Assembly: GCA_963770375.1 (NCBI GenBank)
Contig: CAVYPM010000027.1
Span: 1 to 64,000, forward strand
Direction: 5' to 3'
DNA: 64,000 nt
Origin: DASVBE01 sp963770375
GTDB taxonomy: Bacteria > Actinomycetota > Actinomycetes > Streptosporangiales > Streptosporangiaceae
Positions 34,878 to 43,581 of the stretch are shown here, one piece after another. Positions within the stretch are counted from its first letter, which is position 1. The number at the start of each line of letters is the position of its first letter. The notes beneath the pieces were generated by a model. It saw only the letters and a program-made list of their open reading frames with translations. It was not told the origin of the DNA and did not search any database. The translations under genes and the position numbers were made by a program.

Positions 34878-35840
34878 TCAGCTGCTGGCCCGCTCCTTGA
34901 TCGCCTCGACCAGCTGGGGGACCACCTGGAACAGGTCGCCGACCACGCCGTAGTCGGCCAGCTCGAAGATCGGCGCCTCGGGGTCCTTGTTGATCACCAT
35001 GATCGTCTTGGAGGTCTGCATGCCGGCCCGGTGCTGGATCGCGCCGGAGATGCCGACCGCCACGTAGAGCTGCGGCGACACGGTCTTGCCGGTCTGGCCG
35101 ACCTGGAACTGGTGCGGATACCAGCCCGCGTCGGTGGCGGCCCGGGAGGCGCCCACCGCCGCGCCGATCGAGTCGGCGAGCGACTCGATCAGCGCGAAGT
35201 TGTCCGCGTTGCCGACCCCGCGGCCGCCGGAGACCACGATCGACGCCTCGGTCAGCTCCGGCCGCTCGCCGGCTTCCTGGACCACCCGGCCGGTGATCTT
35301 CGCGGCCTTGGCGGCGTCGCTGATGCCGGCGGTGGTGGGCACGATCTCGGCCGCGCCGGGCGAGGGGGCGGGCTCGGGGCTGACCGCGTTCGGCCGGACC
35401 GCGATGATCGGGGTGCCCGTCCTGATCTTCGAGGTGACCACGATCGCGCCGCCGAAGATCGGCTGCGTGGCGGTCAGCTCGCTGTCCACCCCGGTGGCGT
35501 CGGTGATCAGGCCGGAGCCGGTCTTGACCGCCAGGCGGCCGGCGATCTCGCGGCCCTCGGCGGTGCTGGGCACCAGGACCGCGGCCGGGGCGGCCGAGGC
35601 GACGAGCGAGGCGAGCAGCTCGGCCTTGGGCGCGACCACGTAGTCGTCGTAGTCGGCGCTGTCGGCGGCGTACACCTTGGCCGCGCCGTACTCGGCCAGC
35701 CGGGCCTGCGCGTCCGCGGCGCCGGGCCCGGTCCACACGACCGCGGGCTCGCCGAGCGTGCGGGCCAGCGTGACCAGCTCGTAGGTGACCTTCTTGACGG
35801 TGTCGCCGGAGTGATCGGCGAGGACCAGGACTTCAGCCAT
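34878..35840 (-). CDS. etfA: Electron transfer flavoprotein subunit alpha
   Basis: FAD-carrying subunit of the soluble electron carrier that accepts electrons from acyl-CoA and related dehydrogenases. It has 320 residues. N-terminal domain starts AEVLVLADHSGDTVKKVTYE. The FAD-binding C-terminal half has VSGGRGVGNADNFALIESLA, GWYPHQFQVGQTGKTVSPQL and AIQHRAGMQTSKTIMVINKD. It lies 24 bases after etfB, so they form an operon, and is followed by the cysteine desulfurase gene after 38 bases. Confidence 0.97.
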   Translation of the reverse strand: MAEVLVLADHSGDTVKKVTYELVTLARTLGEPAVVWTGPGAADAQARLAEYGAAKVYAADSADYDDYVVAPKAELLASLVASAAPAAVLVPSTAEGREIAGRLAVKTGSGLITDATGVDSELTATQPIFGGAIVVTSKIRTGTPIIAVRPNAVSPEPAPSPGAAEIVPTTAGISDAAKAAKITGRVVQEAGERPELTEASIVVSGGRGVGNADNFALIESLADSIGAAVGASRAATDAGWYPHQFQVGQTGKTVSPQLYVAVGISGAIQHRAGMQTSKTIMVINKDPEAPIFELADYGVVGDLFQVVPQLVEAIKERASS

Positions 35841-35864
35841 GGTGGGGCAGCCTTTCCTTCCGGC

Positions 35865-36644
35865 TCAGATGAACTTGCGCTCGGCGAGGAAGCCCGCCGC
35901 CTTGATGCCGCCGTCGCCGTCGTCGGTGACGATCGTCCCGGCCTGCCGGGGCGGCGCCTTCTCGAAGCTGACGACCTCGGACCCGGCCGCGGCCAGGCCG
36001 ACGGAGGCCGGGTCGATTCCGGCGTCGGCCAGGCTGAGCGTCTCGACCGGCTTCTTCTTGGCCGCCATGATCCCCTTGAAGGACGGGTAGCGCGGCTCGT
36101 TGATCTTCTCGACCACGCTGACGACGGCCGGCAGGCTGGCCTCCACCGTGTCGTAGCCGTAGTCGGTCTGCCGGTGGATGGAGATCGACTTGCCGTCGGT
36201 CTCGACCTTGGCGGCGAAGGACAGCTGGGGGACGCCGAGCCGCTCGGACAGCATCGCGGCCAGCACGCCCATCCGCGCGTCGGTCGACTCCGAGCCGAGG
36301 ATGACGAGGTCGAACCCGGCGCGCTGGAGGACCGCGGCGAGCGCGGCGGAGGTCTGGATCGCGTCGGAGCCGGCCAGCGCGTCGTCGACCAGGTGGATGG
36401 CCTTGTCCGCGCCCATCGACAGCGCCTTGCGGATGGACTCGCTGGCCCGCTGCGGGCCCATGGACAGGATCGTCACCTCGCCGCCGTGTGCCTCGGCCAG
36501 CTGCAGGCCTTCCTCGATCGCGTACTCGTCGAGCTCGTTGATGATCGCGTCCGCGGCGTCGCGGTCGAGGGTGGAGTCGGCGGCCCGCAGCGTGCGCTCG
36601 GACCAGGTGTCAGGGACCTGCTTCACGCAGACGACGATGTTCAT
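35865..36644 (-). CDS. etfB: Electron transfer flavoprotein subunit beta
   Basis: AMP-binding partner of EtfA. It has 259 residues. MNIVVCVKQVPDTWSERTLR start, the adenine-binding core VTILSMGPQRASESIRKALS, GADKAIHLVDDAL, DLVILGSESTDARMGVLAAM and the recognition-loop region (PSFKGIMAAKKKPVETLSL). ATG at 36644 is preferred over an upstream start because it gives the conserved N-terminus and has GGAGG in the leader. A 15-bp tandem repeat array lies about 54 bases upstream. Confidence 0.97.
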   Translation of the reverse strand: MNIVVCVKQVPDTWSERTLRAADSTLDRDAADAIINELDEYAIEEGLQLAEAHGGEVTILSMGPQRASESIRKALSMGADKAIHLVDDALAGSDAIQTSAALAAVLQRAGFDLVILGSESTDARMGVLAAMLSERLGVPQLSFAAKVETDGKSISIHRQTDYGYDTVEASLPAVVSVVEKINEPRYPSFKGIMAAKKKPVETLSLADAGIDPASVGLAAAGSEVVSFEKAPPRQAGTIVTDDGDGGIKAAGFLAERKFI

Positions 36645-36697
36645 AACCGGCGGCCGACCTCCCTGTCCCGAGCCCGGGGGCTCCTGCCCTGCTCTTC

Positions 36698-36745
36698 GGG
36701 GCACTGCTCGTTGGGGTACTGCTCGTTGCGGTACTGCTCGTTGCG
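36698..36745. repeat. Tandem 15-bp repeats upstream of etfB
   Basis: Three consecutive 15-bp units (GGGGCACTGCTCGTT at 36698, GGGGTACTGCTCGTT at 36713, GCGGTACTGCTCGTT at 36728) plus a partial fourth (GCGGTACTG). They lie in the leader or promoter region of etfBA, between etfB and folD. The copies differ by one or two bases. Confidence 0.85.
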
Positions 36746-36835
36746 GTACTGGCTGCGGTCAAGATTGCCAAAGCGGTTGACCGGATGCATACCCGGGTGG
36801 CGGGATTACCCGCGGCCGGCCTGCTGACGGTTATG

Positions 36836-37699
36836 TTACCAGCGGGTAGCTACGCCGGCCGACTCGGCCGCGTCGACCACGTTGGCCAGCAGCATGGCCC
36901 TGGTCATCGGGCCGACGCCGCCGGGCACCGGGGTCAGCCAGCCGGCCACCCCGGCCACCGCCGGGTCCACGTCGCCGGCCAGCCCGGCGTCGGTCCTGGT
37001 CTGCCCGGTGTCCACGACGGCCGCGCCGGGCCGCACCATGTCCGGGGTGAGCAGCCCGGCCCGGCCGGCCGCCACGATCACGATGTCCGCGGAACGGGTG
37101 TGCGCGGCCAGGTCCCTGGTGCCGGTGTGGCACATGGTCACGGTGGCGTTCTCGCTGCGCCGGGTGAGCAGCAGGCCCATGGTCCGGCCCACGGTGATGC
37201 CGCGGCCGATCACGGTGACGTTCGCGCCGTCGATCGGTACGCCGAAGCGGCGCAGGAGCAGCACGATCCCGTTCGGCGTGCACGGCAGCGGGCCCGGCTG
37301 GCCGAGCACCAGGCGGCCCAGGTTGACCGGGTGCAGCCCGTCCGCGTCCTTGGCCGGGTCCATCAGGTTCAGCACCGGCTGCGGGTCGAGACCCGGCGGC
37401 AGCGGCAGCTGGACGATGAACCCGGTGCACGCCGGGTCCGCGTTCAGCTCCGCGACGGCGTCCTCGACCTGCTGCTGGCTGGCGTCGGCCGGGAGGTCGC
37501 GCCGGATGCTGGTGATGCCCACCTGCGCGCAGTCCCGGTGCTTGCCGTTCACGTAGATGTGGCTGCCCGGGTCGTCCCCGACCAGCACGGTGCCCAGCCC
37601 CGGCGTCCGCCCGCGCTCGGCCAGCGCGGCCACCCGCTTCGTCAGGTCCGCGCGGATCTCCGCCGCCGTCGCCTTGCCATCAAGAATCCGAGCGCTCAT
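36836..37699 (-). CDS. folD: Methylenetetrahydrofolate dehydrogenase/cyclohydrolase
   Basis: Bifunctional NADP-dependent enzyme interconverting 5,10-methylene-, methenyl- and 10-formyl-THF, supplying formyl groups for purine synthesis (purN and purH lie in this window). It has 287 residues. Catalytic Lys in HIYVNGKHRDCAQVGI, GFIVQLPLPPGLD, DADGLHPVNLGRLVLG, nucleotide loop VIGRGITVGRTMGLLL, and PVPGGVGPMTRAMLLAN. The nucleotide loop has GRG-x-x-VGRT where most have GRS-x-x-VG-x-P. ATG at 37699. It is divergent from the MFS gene. Confidence 0.96.
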   Translation of the reverse strand: MSARILDGKATAAEIRADLTKRVAALAERGRTPGLGTVLVGDDPGSHIYVNGKHRDCAQVGITSIRRDLPADASQQQVEDAVAELNADPACTGFIVQLPLPPGLDPQPVLNLMDPAKDADGLHPVNLGRLVLGQPGPLPCTPNGIVLLLRRFGVPIDGANVTVIGRGITVGRTMGLLLTRRSENATVTMCHTGTRDLAAHTRSADIVIVAAGRAGLLTPDMVRPGAAVVDTGQTRTDAGLAGDVDPAVAGVAGWLTPVPGGVGPMTRAMLLANVVDAAESAGVATRW

Positions 37700-37849
37700 C
37701 GCCGCCCATTCTGCCCGACCCGGTCCCCCGCGCCGGCGCACCCCGCCCGTCCCCGTTCTGCTCAGCGCGTAGAGCGGCATCTGGCGGGCGGGGCCGGGAA
37801 GGCTCCGTCCAGTGGCCGGGCCCAGCGTGCCAGCCAGAGGCGGAGCGGC

Positions 37850-39193
37850 ATGAACGCAGCGGGAAGTGCTGCAGCGCCGGGCATTCACCGGCCTGGCGGG
37901 CTCCTGTGGCACCGGGAATTCCGGCTGCTGTGGTTCGGCGAGACCGTCAGCGGCCTGGGCACCGCCATGGCCGTGGTCGCGATGCCGCTGGCCGCGGTCA
38001 CGGTTCTGCACGCGGGCACGTTCGCGGTGACGGCGCTGGTCGCGATGACCTGGCTGCCGTGGCTGCTGATCGGGCTGCCGGCCGGGGCCTGGGTGGACAG
38101 GCTGCCCCGCCGGGCGGTGATGGTGGCCTGCGATCTGATCGCGGTGGCGCTGTACGCGAGCGTGCCGCTCGCCGCGTCGGCGGGCGTCCTGACGATCGGG
38201 CAGCTCCTGGCCGTGGGCCTGCTCGGCGGGGCGGCAGGCGTCCTGTTCACCACTGCCTACCAGGCCTACCTCCCGTCCCTGCTCCCCCGGGAGCAGCTGG
38301 TCGAGGGAAACGCGAAGATGCAGGGCAGCGCGGCGGCGGCCAGGCTCGGCGGGCCGGGACTGGCGGGCCTCGTGGCGCAGGCCCTCGGCGTCAGCACGGC
38401 GCTGCTCTTCAACGCGGCGAGCTTTCTCGTGTCCTGCGTGTGCCTGATCGCGATCCGCACCCCCGTGCCACGGCCCCCGCGGGCCCCGAGCCGCCAGACC
38501 ATCCGGGCGGACATCGCCGAGGGCGTGCGGTTCGTCAGCCGTGACCCTTACCTGCGGCCCATGGGCCTGTTCGGCGCCGTCGCCAACTTTGCCCTGTCCG
38601 GCAACCAGGCGCTGGCCGTCGTGTTCCTGGTCCGTGTCATCGGCGCGGGACCGTTGGCTGCCGGCCTGCTGCTGGCTGTCCCGGGGGTCAGCGGCCTGCT
38701 CGCGGCCGTGACAACGCGGCGCCTGACCCGGCGGGTGGGAACGGCCCGGGGGCTGCTGCTCTGCGTGCTGGCCACGTCGCCGTTCGGCCTGCTTATCCCG
38801 CTCGCCCAGCCAGGCCGGGGGCTTGCGTCCTACGTCGCCGGGACCCTGATCGTCGCGAGCGGAACCGCCACGGCCTCCATCATCATCGCCAGCTTCGGCC
38901 AGGCGTATTCACCGCCGCACCTGCGCGGGCGGGTCGCCGCGACGATGTCAATCCTCGTGGCGGGAACCAGCCCGCTGGGGGCACTCACCAGCGGTGCGCT
39001 GGCCACAGCGATCGGCGTTCGCGGAACGCTGTGGATCATGTTCGGCATCGTTGCCGTGTCGGGCCCGGTCCTGCTCACGCACGCCATCCGGCAGAACCGG
39101 GACCTGCCTGCCCGGGAGGGCTACGCCAGCGCTGAGGGCGCCGCGGGCGGCCGGCCGGGGAGGCCGGCCGCCCGCGGCGTGGTATCTGGCTGA
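37850..39193 (+). CDS. Major facilitator superfamily transporter
   Basis: A 447-residue MFS permease of the MFS_3 / enterobactin-exporter-like type, probably a drug or siderophore exporter using the proton gradient. About 12 helices. N-terminal FRLLWFGETVSGLGTAMAVV is characteristic, followed by GLPAGAWVDRLPRRAVMVAC (the loop 2-3 motif G-x-x-x-D-R-x-x-R-R) and LPREQLVEGNAKMQGSAAAA. ATG at 37850 has GGAG 4 bases upstream. It stands alone; no adjacent regulator or biosynthetic genes indicate the substrate. Confidence 0.92.
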   Translation: MNAAGSAAAPGIHRPGGLLWHREFRLLWFGETVSGLGTAMAVVAMPLAAVTVLHAGTFAVTALVAMTWLPWLLIGLPAGAWVDRLPRRAVMVACDLIAVALYASVPLAASAGVLTIGQLLAVGLLGGAAGVLFTTAYQAYLPSLLPREQLVEGNAKMQGSAAAARLGGPGLAGLVAQALGVSTALLFNAASFLVSCVCLIAIRTPVPRPPRAPSRQTIRADIAEGVRFVSRDPYLRPMGLFGAVANFALSGNQALAVVFLVRVIGAGPLAAGLLLAVPGVSGLLAAVTTRRLTRRVGTARGLLLCVLATSPFGLLIPLAQPGRGLASYVAGTLIVASGTATASIIIASFGQAYSPPHLRGRVAATMSILVAGTSPLGALTSGALATAIGVRGTLWIMFGIVAVSGPVLLTHAIRQNRDLPAREGYASAEGAAGGRPGRPAARGVVSG

Positions 39194-39229
39194 CCCGCAG
39201 GCCCGGCTAGCGCCGCCGCGGGCCTGCGG

Positions 39230-39935
39230 TCACGGGCAGGAGATGAAGTCCGGGTGCCGCGCGGCCGGGTGGCGGGCCAGGGACGGCGCGTGGACGGCAC
39301 CACAGCCAACGCCGCCGCCACCGCCACCGCCGCCAGCCGCCGCCACCGCCGACGAGAGGCTGGCAGGTGTCGACGAGGGATGAAGTGGTCTGGTGGATCG
39401 GGTTCGATCCTCCCGTGATGACGTAACCAGGCGGGAAGGTGATGAACGCCTGCGCCGTGTTGGTCCACGTGGCCGCGTGGCACGTGGCCCCGAGAAGGTC
39501 CGCGGTCCCGTCCTTGCCTTGTGCGGTGAAACTGTCCGCGGCCGCGGTGCTTCCGTTCCTCAGCAGGCTCTGAGAGAAGGCGATCGAGGTCACGGGGGCG
39601 GTGCAGTCCACGTGGGCGATGGCATTGACCTCGTTGATAGCAGTGGTGACAAAGGGCGCTTCGGCCGTAATCACGCAGGTGATTGTCTGGTCGCCGCAGC
39701 TGGCGGGCCTGATTCCCGAGCCTGCCTTTGCTACGCACGGCAGGATCACGTGGGGGCCGATGCCGTGGCCGGCGTGGGCCCGGTGGGCCGTCATGGTGAT
39801 CTTGTGACTCCCGTGCGGGGCGCCCTGGGCGGCCGCGGAGGCCGGGACGGCAGCCGCGGCCGCGATGAGCAGCCCGCCGCCCGCCGCCGCTACGGCCATT
39901 GTCGTAGCGGCTAGCGCCCTGGTGAAACGTGACAC
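39230..39935 (-). CDS. Secreted protein with poly-glycine tail (probable frameshift)
   Basis: Exported protein of unknown function. GTG at 39935 follows GAGGAG. Signal peptide: VSRFTRALAATTMAVAAAGG, then a long hydrophobic Ala stretch ending ASAAAQGA. Mature part has paired cysteines (LPCVAKAGSGIRPASC, TITCVITAEAP, HVDCTAPVTS, GATCHAATW, DTCQPLVGG), suggesting disulfides. The tail enters a GGC/GGT repeat at 39305-39350. One frame gives an Arg/Trp-rich run, the other poly-Gly followed by HPDFISCP and a stop at 39230-39232, which looks more natural and keeps the cysteine pattern. I therefore place the end there; without a shift it would be 39207. Confidence 0.7.
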
Positions 39936-40041
39936 GGATTTCTCCTCTGATTGTCCGTCGGCACCCCTGCACCAGCAGTTACGGCTGCCGGGCCCGCGGC
40001 GGTTCACCCCTGGCTAGGCGCAGACAGGCTTGCCGTCCGGC

Positions 40042-40064
40042 TTGACGTATAAGGCGTGGCTTAT
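40042..40064 (+). promoter_or_regulatory. Promoter and ArsR operator overlapping the arsR start
   Basis: TTGACG at 40042-40047 is a possible -35. TATAAG at 40048-40053 is a possible alternative -10. ATAAG (40049-40053) and CTTAT (40060-40064) form an inverted repeat with a 6-base spacer reaching into the ATG of the ArsR gene. This fits autoregulation by the encoded protein. Confidence 0.4.
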
Positions 40065-40413
40065 GAATGATGGGGTTGTGGCGGCGGACCGGTTTGCGGC
40101 GCTGGCGGACCCGACGCGGCGCCATCTGCTCGAGCAGCTGGCGACGGCGGACCGCGCGGTGACCGAGCTGATGGCCGGGCTGGCGATGAGCCAGCCCGCG
40201 GTGTCCCAGCACCTGCGCGTGCTGCGGGACGCGGGCCTGGTCACCGCGCGGAAGGACGGCCGGCACCGGTACTACCAGCTGCGCCCGGCCGGGCTCACCG
40301 AGCTGCGCGACTGGATCGACCAGCTGGAGCGCTTCTGGCAGGGCCGGCTGGCGGCCCTGGGCGACTACCTGCAGCACACCGAGCTGGGCGCACAACCCGA
40401 GGGATCAGGCTGA
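40063..40413 (+). CDS. ArsR family transcriptional regulator
   Basis: A 116-residue winged-helix repressor: FAALADPTRRHLLEQLATAD, recognition region MSQPAVSQHLRVLRDAGLVT, wing ARKDGRHRYYQLRPAGL, and a C-terminal WIDQLERFWQGRLAALGDYL. No metal-binding CxC motif is seen, so it is the ArsR subgroup that pairs with SRPBCC proteins rather than a metal sensor. ATG at 40063. The SRPBCC gene starts 2 bases after its stop, and a VOC gene follows: one operon. The inducer is unknown. Confidence 0.93.
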   Translation: MNDGVVAADRFAALADPTRRHLLEQLATADRAVTELMAGLAMSQPAVSQHLRVLRDAGLVTARKDGRHRYYQLRPAGLTELRDWIDQLERFWQGRLAALGDYLQHTELGAQPEGSG

Positions 40414-40415
40414 GG

Positions 40416-40832
40416 ATGAGAACCGACATTGACCTGAGCGCGAGTTACCCGTTCCCGCCGGAGCGGGTCTGGGCCGCGCTCACCTCGTCCGAGGCCCTCG
40501 GCACCTGGCTGATGCCGAACGACTTCGCGCCGGTCAAGGGGCACCGGTTCACGTTCCGCACCAAGCCGGCGCCCGGCTTCGACGGCATCGTGCACTGCGA
40601 GGTGCTCGAGCTCGACCCGCCCCACCGGATGGTGTGGTCGTGGGCCGGCGGCCCGCTGGACACCACGGTCACGTTCACGCTCGAGCCGGCCGGCGACGGC
40701 ACCCACCTGCGGCTGCAGCACGAGGGCTTCCACGGCCTGGCGGCCCAGCTGGTCCGGCGGATCATGGCCAACGGCTGGCCCCGGATACTGCGCCGCCATC
40801 TGGCTGGATGGCTGGCCGGCAAGACACCGTAA
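40416..40832 (+). CDS. SRPBCC (AHSA1-type) family protein
   Basis: A 138-residue START/Bet v1-like fold protein with a hydrophobic ligand pocket: IDLSASYPFPPERVWAALTS, LGTWLMPNDFAPVKGHRFTF, VLELDPPHRMVWSWAGGPLD, TVTFTLEPAGDGTHLRLQHE, and the C-terminal helix GWPRILRRHLAGWL. Such proteins are typically encoded directly after an ArsR-type regulator, as here. Ligand and reaction are unknown; the name AHSA1 derives from a distant link to Hsp90 activators. Confidence 0.9.
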   Translation: MRTDIDLSASYPFPPERVWAALTSSEALGTWLMPNDFAPVKGHRFTFRTKPAPGFDGIVHCEVLELDPPHRMVWSWAGGPLDTTVTFTLEPAGDGTHLRLQHEGFHGLAAQLVRRIMANGWPRILRRHLAGWLAGKTP

Positions 40833-40856
40833 TCCTAAAAAATCGAGGAGCATGTG

Positions 40857-41249
40857 ATGGCGATCAGCAACCTGTCGGTCGTCTCGGTCCCGGTCAGCGA
40901 CCAGGACCGGGCGAAGGCGTTCTACGTCGGGCAGCTGGGGTTCACCGAGCAGATCGATACCTCGTTCGGCGAGGGCATGCGCTGGGTGATGCTCCGCCCG
41001 CCGGGCGCGGCGACCAGTGTCACGCTGGTCACCTGGTTCGGCTCGATGCCCGCGGGGTCGCTGAAGGGGTCTGTTCTGGCCTGCGACGACCTGGAGAAGA
41101 CGCTGGAGGAACTGGCCGGGCGCGGCGTCCGGTTCGCCGAGGACGAGATCCAGGAGGCCCCGTGGGGCCGCTGGAAGACGTTCGAGGACCCGGACGGGAA
41201 CGGCTGGGTGCTGCAGCAGGACAGGCCGGGCGGGCCCGGCGCGGGGTAG
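40857..41249 (+). CDS. VOC family (glyoxalase/bleomycin resistance-type) protein
   Basis: A 130-residue vicinal-oxygen-chelate protein with two beta-alpha-beta-beta-beta repeats: ISNLSVVSVPVSDQDRAKAF, YVGQLGFTEQIDTSFGEGMR, VLACDDLEKTLEELAGRGVR and the ending FEDPDGNGWVLQQDRPG. Metal ligands cannot be fixed, so enzyme versus binding protein is open. ATG at 40857 has GAGGAG 8 bases upstream; the GTG at 40854 would add one residue. Third gene of the ArsR operon, converging on purH. Confidence 0.9.
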   Translation: MAISNLSVVSVPVSDQDRAKAFYVGQLGFTEQIDTSFGEGMRWVMLRPPGAATSVTLVTWFGSMPAGSLKGSVLACDDLEKTLEELAGRGVRFAEDEIQEAPWGRWKTFEDPDGNGWVLQQDRPGGPGAG

Positions 41250-41269
41250 CGGGCTGGCCGGCGAGCGGG

Positions 41270-42847
41270 TCAGTGCCAGAAGTGGCGGACGCCGGTGAAG
41301 TAGAGGCTGAGGCCGGCAGCGTTCGCCGCGTCGATGACCTCCTGGTCGCGCACTGAGCCGCCGGGCTCGGCGACCGCGGTCACCCCGGCGTCGGCCAGCA
41401 CCTGCAGCCCGTCGGCGAACGGGAAGTACGCGTCGCTGGCCGCGACCGAGCCCCGCGCGCGGTCGCCGGCCCGGCGGACCGCCAGCCGCGCCGAGTCCAC
41501 CCGGTTGACCTGGCCCATGCCGATGCCGACCGAGGCGCCGCCGGAGGCGAGCAGGATCGCGTTGGACTTCACGCAGCGGCAGGCGTTCCAGGCGAAGGCC
41601 AGGTCGGCCAGGGTTTCCGCGCTGACCGCCGGGCCGGCCGCCAGCTGCCAGCCGGCCGGGTCGTCGCCCGGGCCGCCGGCCTGGTCCGCGCTCTGCAGCA
41701 GCATGCCGCCGGTGATGGGCCGCCACTCGAGGCCGCCGCTTCCTTCGGCCGGCGGGGGGCAGCGCAGCAGCCGCTGGTTCTTCTTCGCGGTCAGGATGTG
41801 CAGTGCGCCGGGCTCGAACCCGGGCGCGATCACGACCTCGGTGAACACCTCGCTGATCTGCCGGGCGACGGCCTCGGTGACCACGCCGTTCAGCCCGATG
41901 ACCCCGCCGAACGCGGACTCCGGGTCGCACCGCAGCGCGGCCTGGTGCGCTTGCGCCAGATCCTCGCCGACCGCGATACCGCACGGGTTCGAGTGCTTCA
42001 TGATCGCCACGCAGGGCTTTTTGAAGGAGTACGCAGCCTTGCGTGCGGCGTCGCCGTCCACAAAGTTGTTGTAGGACATGGCTTTGCCGTGCAGTTGCTC
42101 GGCGCCCGCCAGGCCGGACAGGCTACGGGCCCGGTCGCCGCTCGTGTACAGCGCGGCACGCTGGTGCGGGTTCTCGCCGTAGCGGAGGACCTCACGGCGG
42201 GTCCAGGTGGCGGCGACGACGTCCGGCCAGCCGGTCTCGGCGGCCACCTCGTCGGGGGCGTAGGCCGAGGCGAACCAGGAGGCCACGGCGACGTCGTAGG
42301 CCGCGGTGCGGGCGAACGCCTGGGCGGCGAGTCTTCTTCGCTGCCCGAGCGTGAAGCCGCCGGCCGCGAGCGCGTCCTGCACTTCGGCGTACATGGACGG
42401 GTCGGTGATCACCGCGACCTGGGCGTGGTTCTTGGCCGCGGCGCGGGTCATCGCGGGGCCGCCGATGTCGATCTGCTCGACGCACTCGTCCGGGCCGGCC
42501 CCGGACGCGACCGCCTGCTCGAAGGGGTACAGGTTGGAAACCAGGAGCTCGAACGGGGCCAGGCCGAGGCCGGCGAGTTCCTCGGCGTGGCCGGGCTGGG
42601 CGGGGTCGGCCAGCAGCCCGGCGTGGACGGCCGGGTGCAGGGTCTTGACCCGGCCGCCGAGGCACTCGGGGAACCCGGTCAGCTGCTCGACCAGGGTTAC
42701 CGGTATCCCGGCGGCCGCGATGGCCGCGGCGGTGCTGCCGGTGGACACGATCTCGGCGCCGGCCGCGTGCACCGCGCCGGCCAGGCCGGCCAGCCCGGTC
42801 TTGTCGTAGACGCTGATCAGCGCCCGGCGGATAGCTACCTTGGTCAA
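41270..42847 (-). CDS. purH: AICAR formyltransferase / IMP cyclohydrolase
   Basis: Last two steps of purine synthesis: AICAR to FAICAR to IMP. It has 525 residues. N-terminal MGS-like cyclohydrolase domain (RRALISVYDKTGLAGLAGAV, GGRVKTLHPAVHAGLL, EQIDIGGPAMTRAAAKNH), then the formyltransferase with RYGENPHQRAALY, KAMSYNNFVDGDAARKAAYS and the catalytic KHSNPCGIAVG. The C-terminus GSVRDQEVIDAANAAGLSLY to TGVRHFWH is complete. The TTG at 42847 overlaps the purN stop (TTGA) with GAGG upstream, indicating translational coupling. Confidence 0.97.
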   Translation of the reverse strand: MTKVAIRRALISVYDKTGLAGLAGAVHAAGAEIVSTGSTAAAIAAAGIPVTLVEQLTGFPECLGGRVKTLHPAVHAGLLADPAQPGHAEELAGLGLAPFELLVSNLYPFEQAVASGAGPDECVEQIDIGGPAMTRAAAKNHAQVAVITDPSMYAEVQDALAAGGFTLGQRRRLAAQAFARTAAYDVAVASWFASAYAPDEVAAETGWPDVVAATWTRREVLRYGENPHQRAALYTSGDRARSLSGLAGAEQLHGKAMSYNNFVDGDAARKAAYSFKKPCVAIMKHSNPCGIAVGEDLAQAHQAALRCDPESAFGGVIGLNGVVTEAVARQISEVFTEVVIAPGFEPGALHILTAKKNQRLLRCPPPAEGSGGLEWRPITGGMLLQSADQAGGPGDDPAGWQLAAGPAVSAETLADLAFAWNACRCVKSNAILLASGGASVGIGMGQVNRVDSARLAVRRAGDRARGSVAASDAYFPFADGLQVLADAGVTAVAEPGGSVRDQEVIDAANAAGLSLYFTGVRHFWH

Positions 42848-43452
42848 CGTCCCAACCTCAGCTTCCGTCCGTGGACGGACCACCCCTCGCGGGCCATCCG
42901 GCCCACGGTCTCGGCGAGCAGGGAGCGCTCCGTCACCTTGATCCGCTCGTGCAGGGATTCTTCGTCGTCGTCGTCCGTGACTGGCACTGCTGCCTGGGCG
43001 ATGACCGGGCCGGTGTCGATGCCGGCGTCGACCATGAAGATGGTGCAGCCGGTGACCTTGACGCCATAGCTCAGGGCGTCGGCGACCCCGCGCATGCCGG
43101 GGAAGGCGGGCAGCAGGGCGGGGTGAGAGTTGATGAACCGGCCGCCGAAAGCGGCCAGGAAGTCCGGGCCGGCGAGCTTCATGAACCCGGCGGAGACGAT
43201 GAGGTCCGGCGAGTAGGCGGCGCAGGCGCTGGTCATGGCGCGGTCCCAGTCGGCGCGGGACGGGTAGTCGGCCAGTCGTAGCGTGAAGGTCGGGACACCG
43301 GCCTTCTCGGCCCGGGCCAGGCCCTCGATGGCCGGCCGGTCCGAGCCGACCGCGATCACCTTGGCCCCGAAGGCGTCGTCGGCGCTGGCGTCGAGCAGCG
43401 CCTGCAGCGTGGTCCCGGCGCCGGACACCAGCACAACGAGACGGGCGGCCAT
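42844..43452 (-). CDS. purN: Phosphoribosylglycinamide formyltransferase
   Basis: Transfers a formyl group from 10-formyl-THF to GAR, the third step of purine synthesis. It has 202 residues. RLVVLVSGAGTTLQALLDAS, VSAGFMKLAGPDFLAAF, catalytic NSHPALLPAFPGMRGV, and TGCTIFMVDAGIDTGPVIAQ. ATG at 43452 gives the conserved N-terminus; upstream in-frame codons to 43617 are Arg-rich and unlikely. It is coupled to purH. Its 5' region holds the twin palindromes at 43582-43642. Confidence 0.97.
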   Translation of the reverse strand: MAARLVVLVSGAGTTLQALLDASADDAFGAKVIAVGSDRPAIEGLARAEKAGVPTFTLRLADYPSRADWDRAMTSACAAYSPDLIVSAGFMKLAGPDFLAAFGGRFINSHPALLPAFPGMRGVADALSYGVKVTGCTIFMVDAGIDTGPVIAQAAVPVTDDDDEESLHERIKVTERSLLAETVGRMAREGWSVHGRKLRLGR

Positions 43453-43581
43453 GCCGCCTACCTTAGCGTCGGCCGTCCCGGCGGCCCGGCAGCCGGACTT
43501 GGCGGCGCGGGTCCAGCCGGCCAGCCCGCGCGTCCAGCCGCTCCGCCCCGCCGGGGCGAGCCGCCTAACCCGAGCCCTATT

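Noticed and set aside
39305..39350. GCC/CCG-rich run as a short CRISPR or minisatellite array
   Set aside because: It lies inside the coding sequence of the secreted protein and encodes glycine codons; simple triplet repetition explains it.
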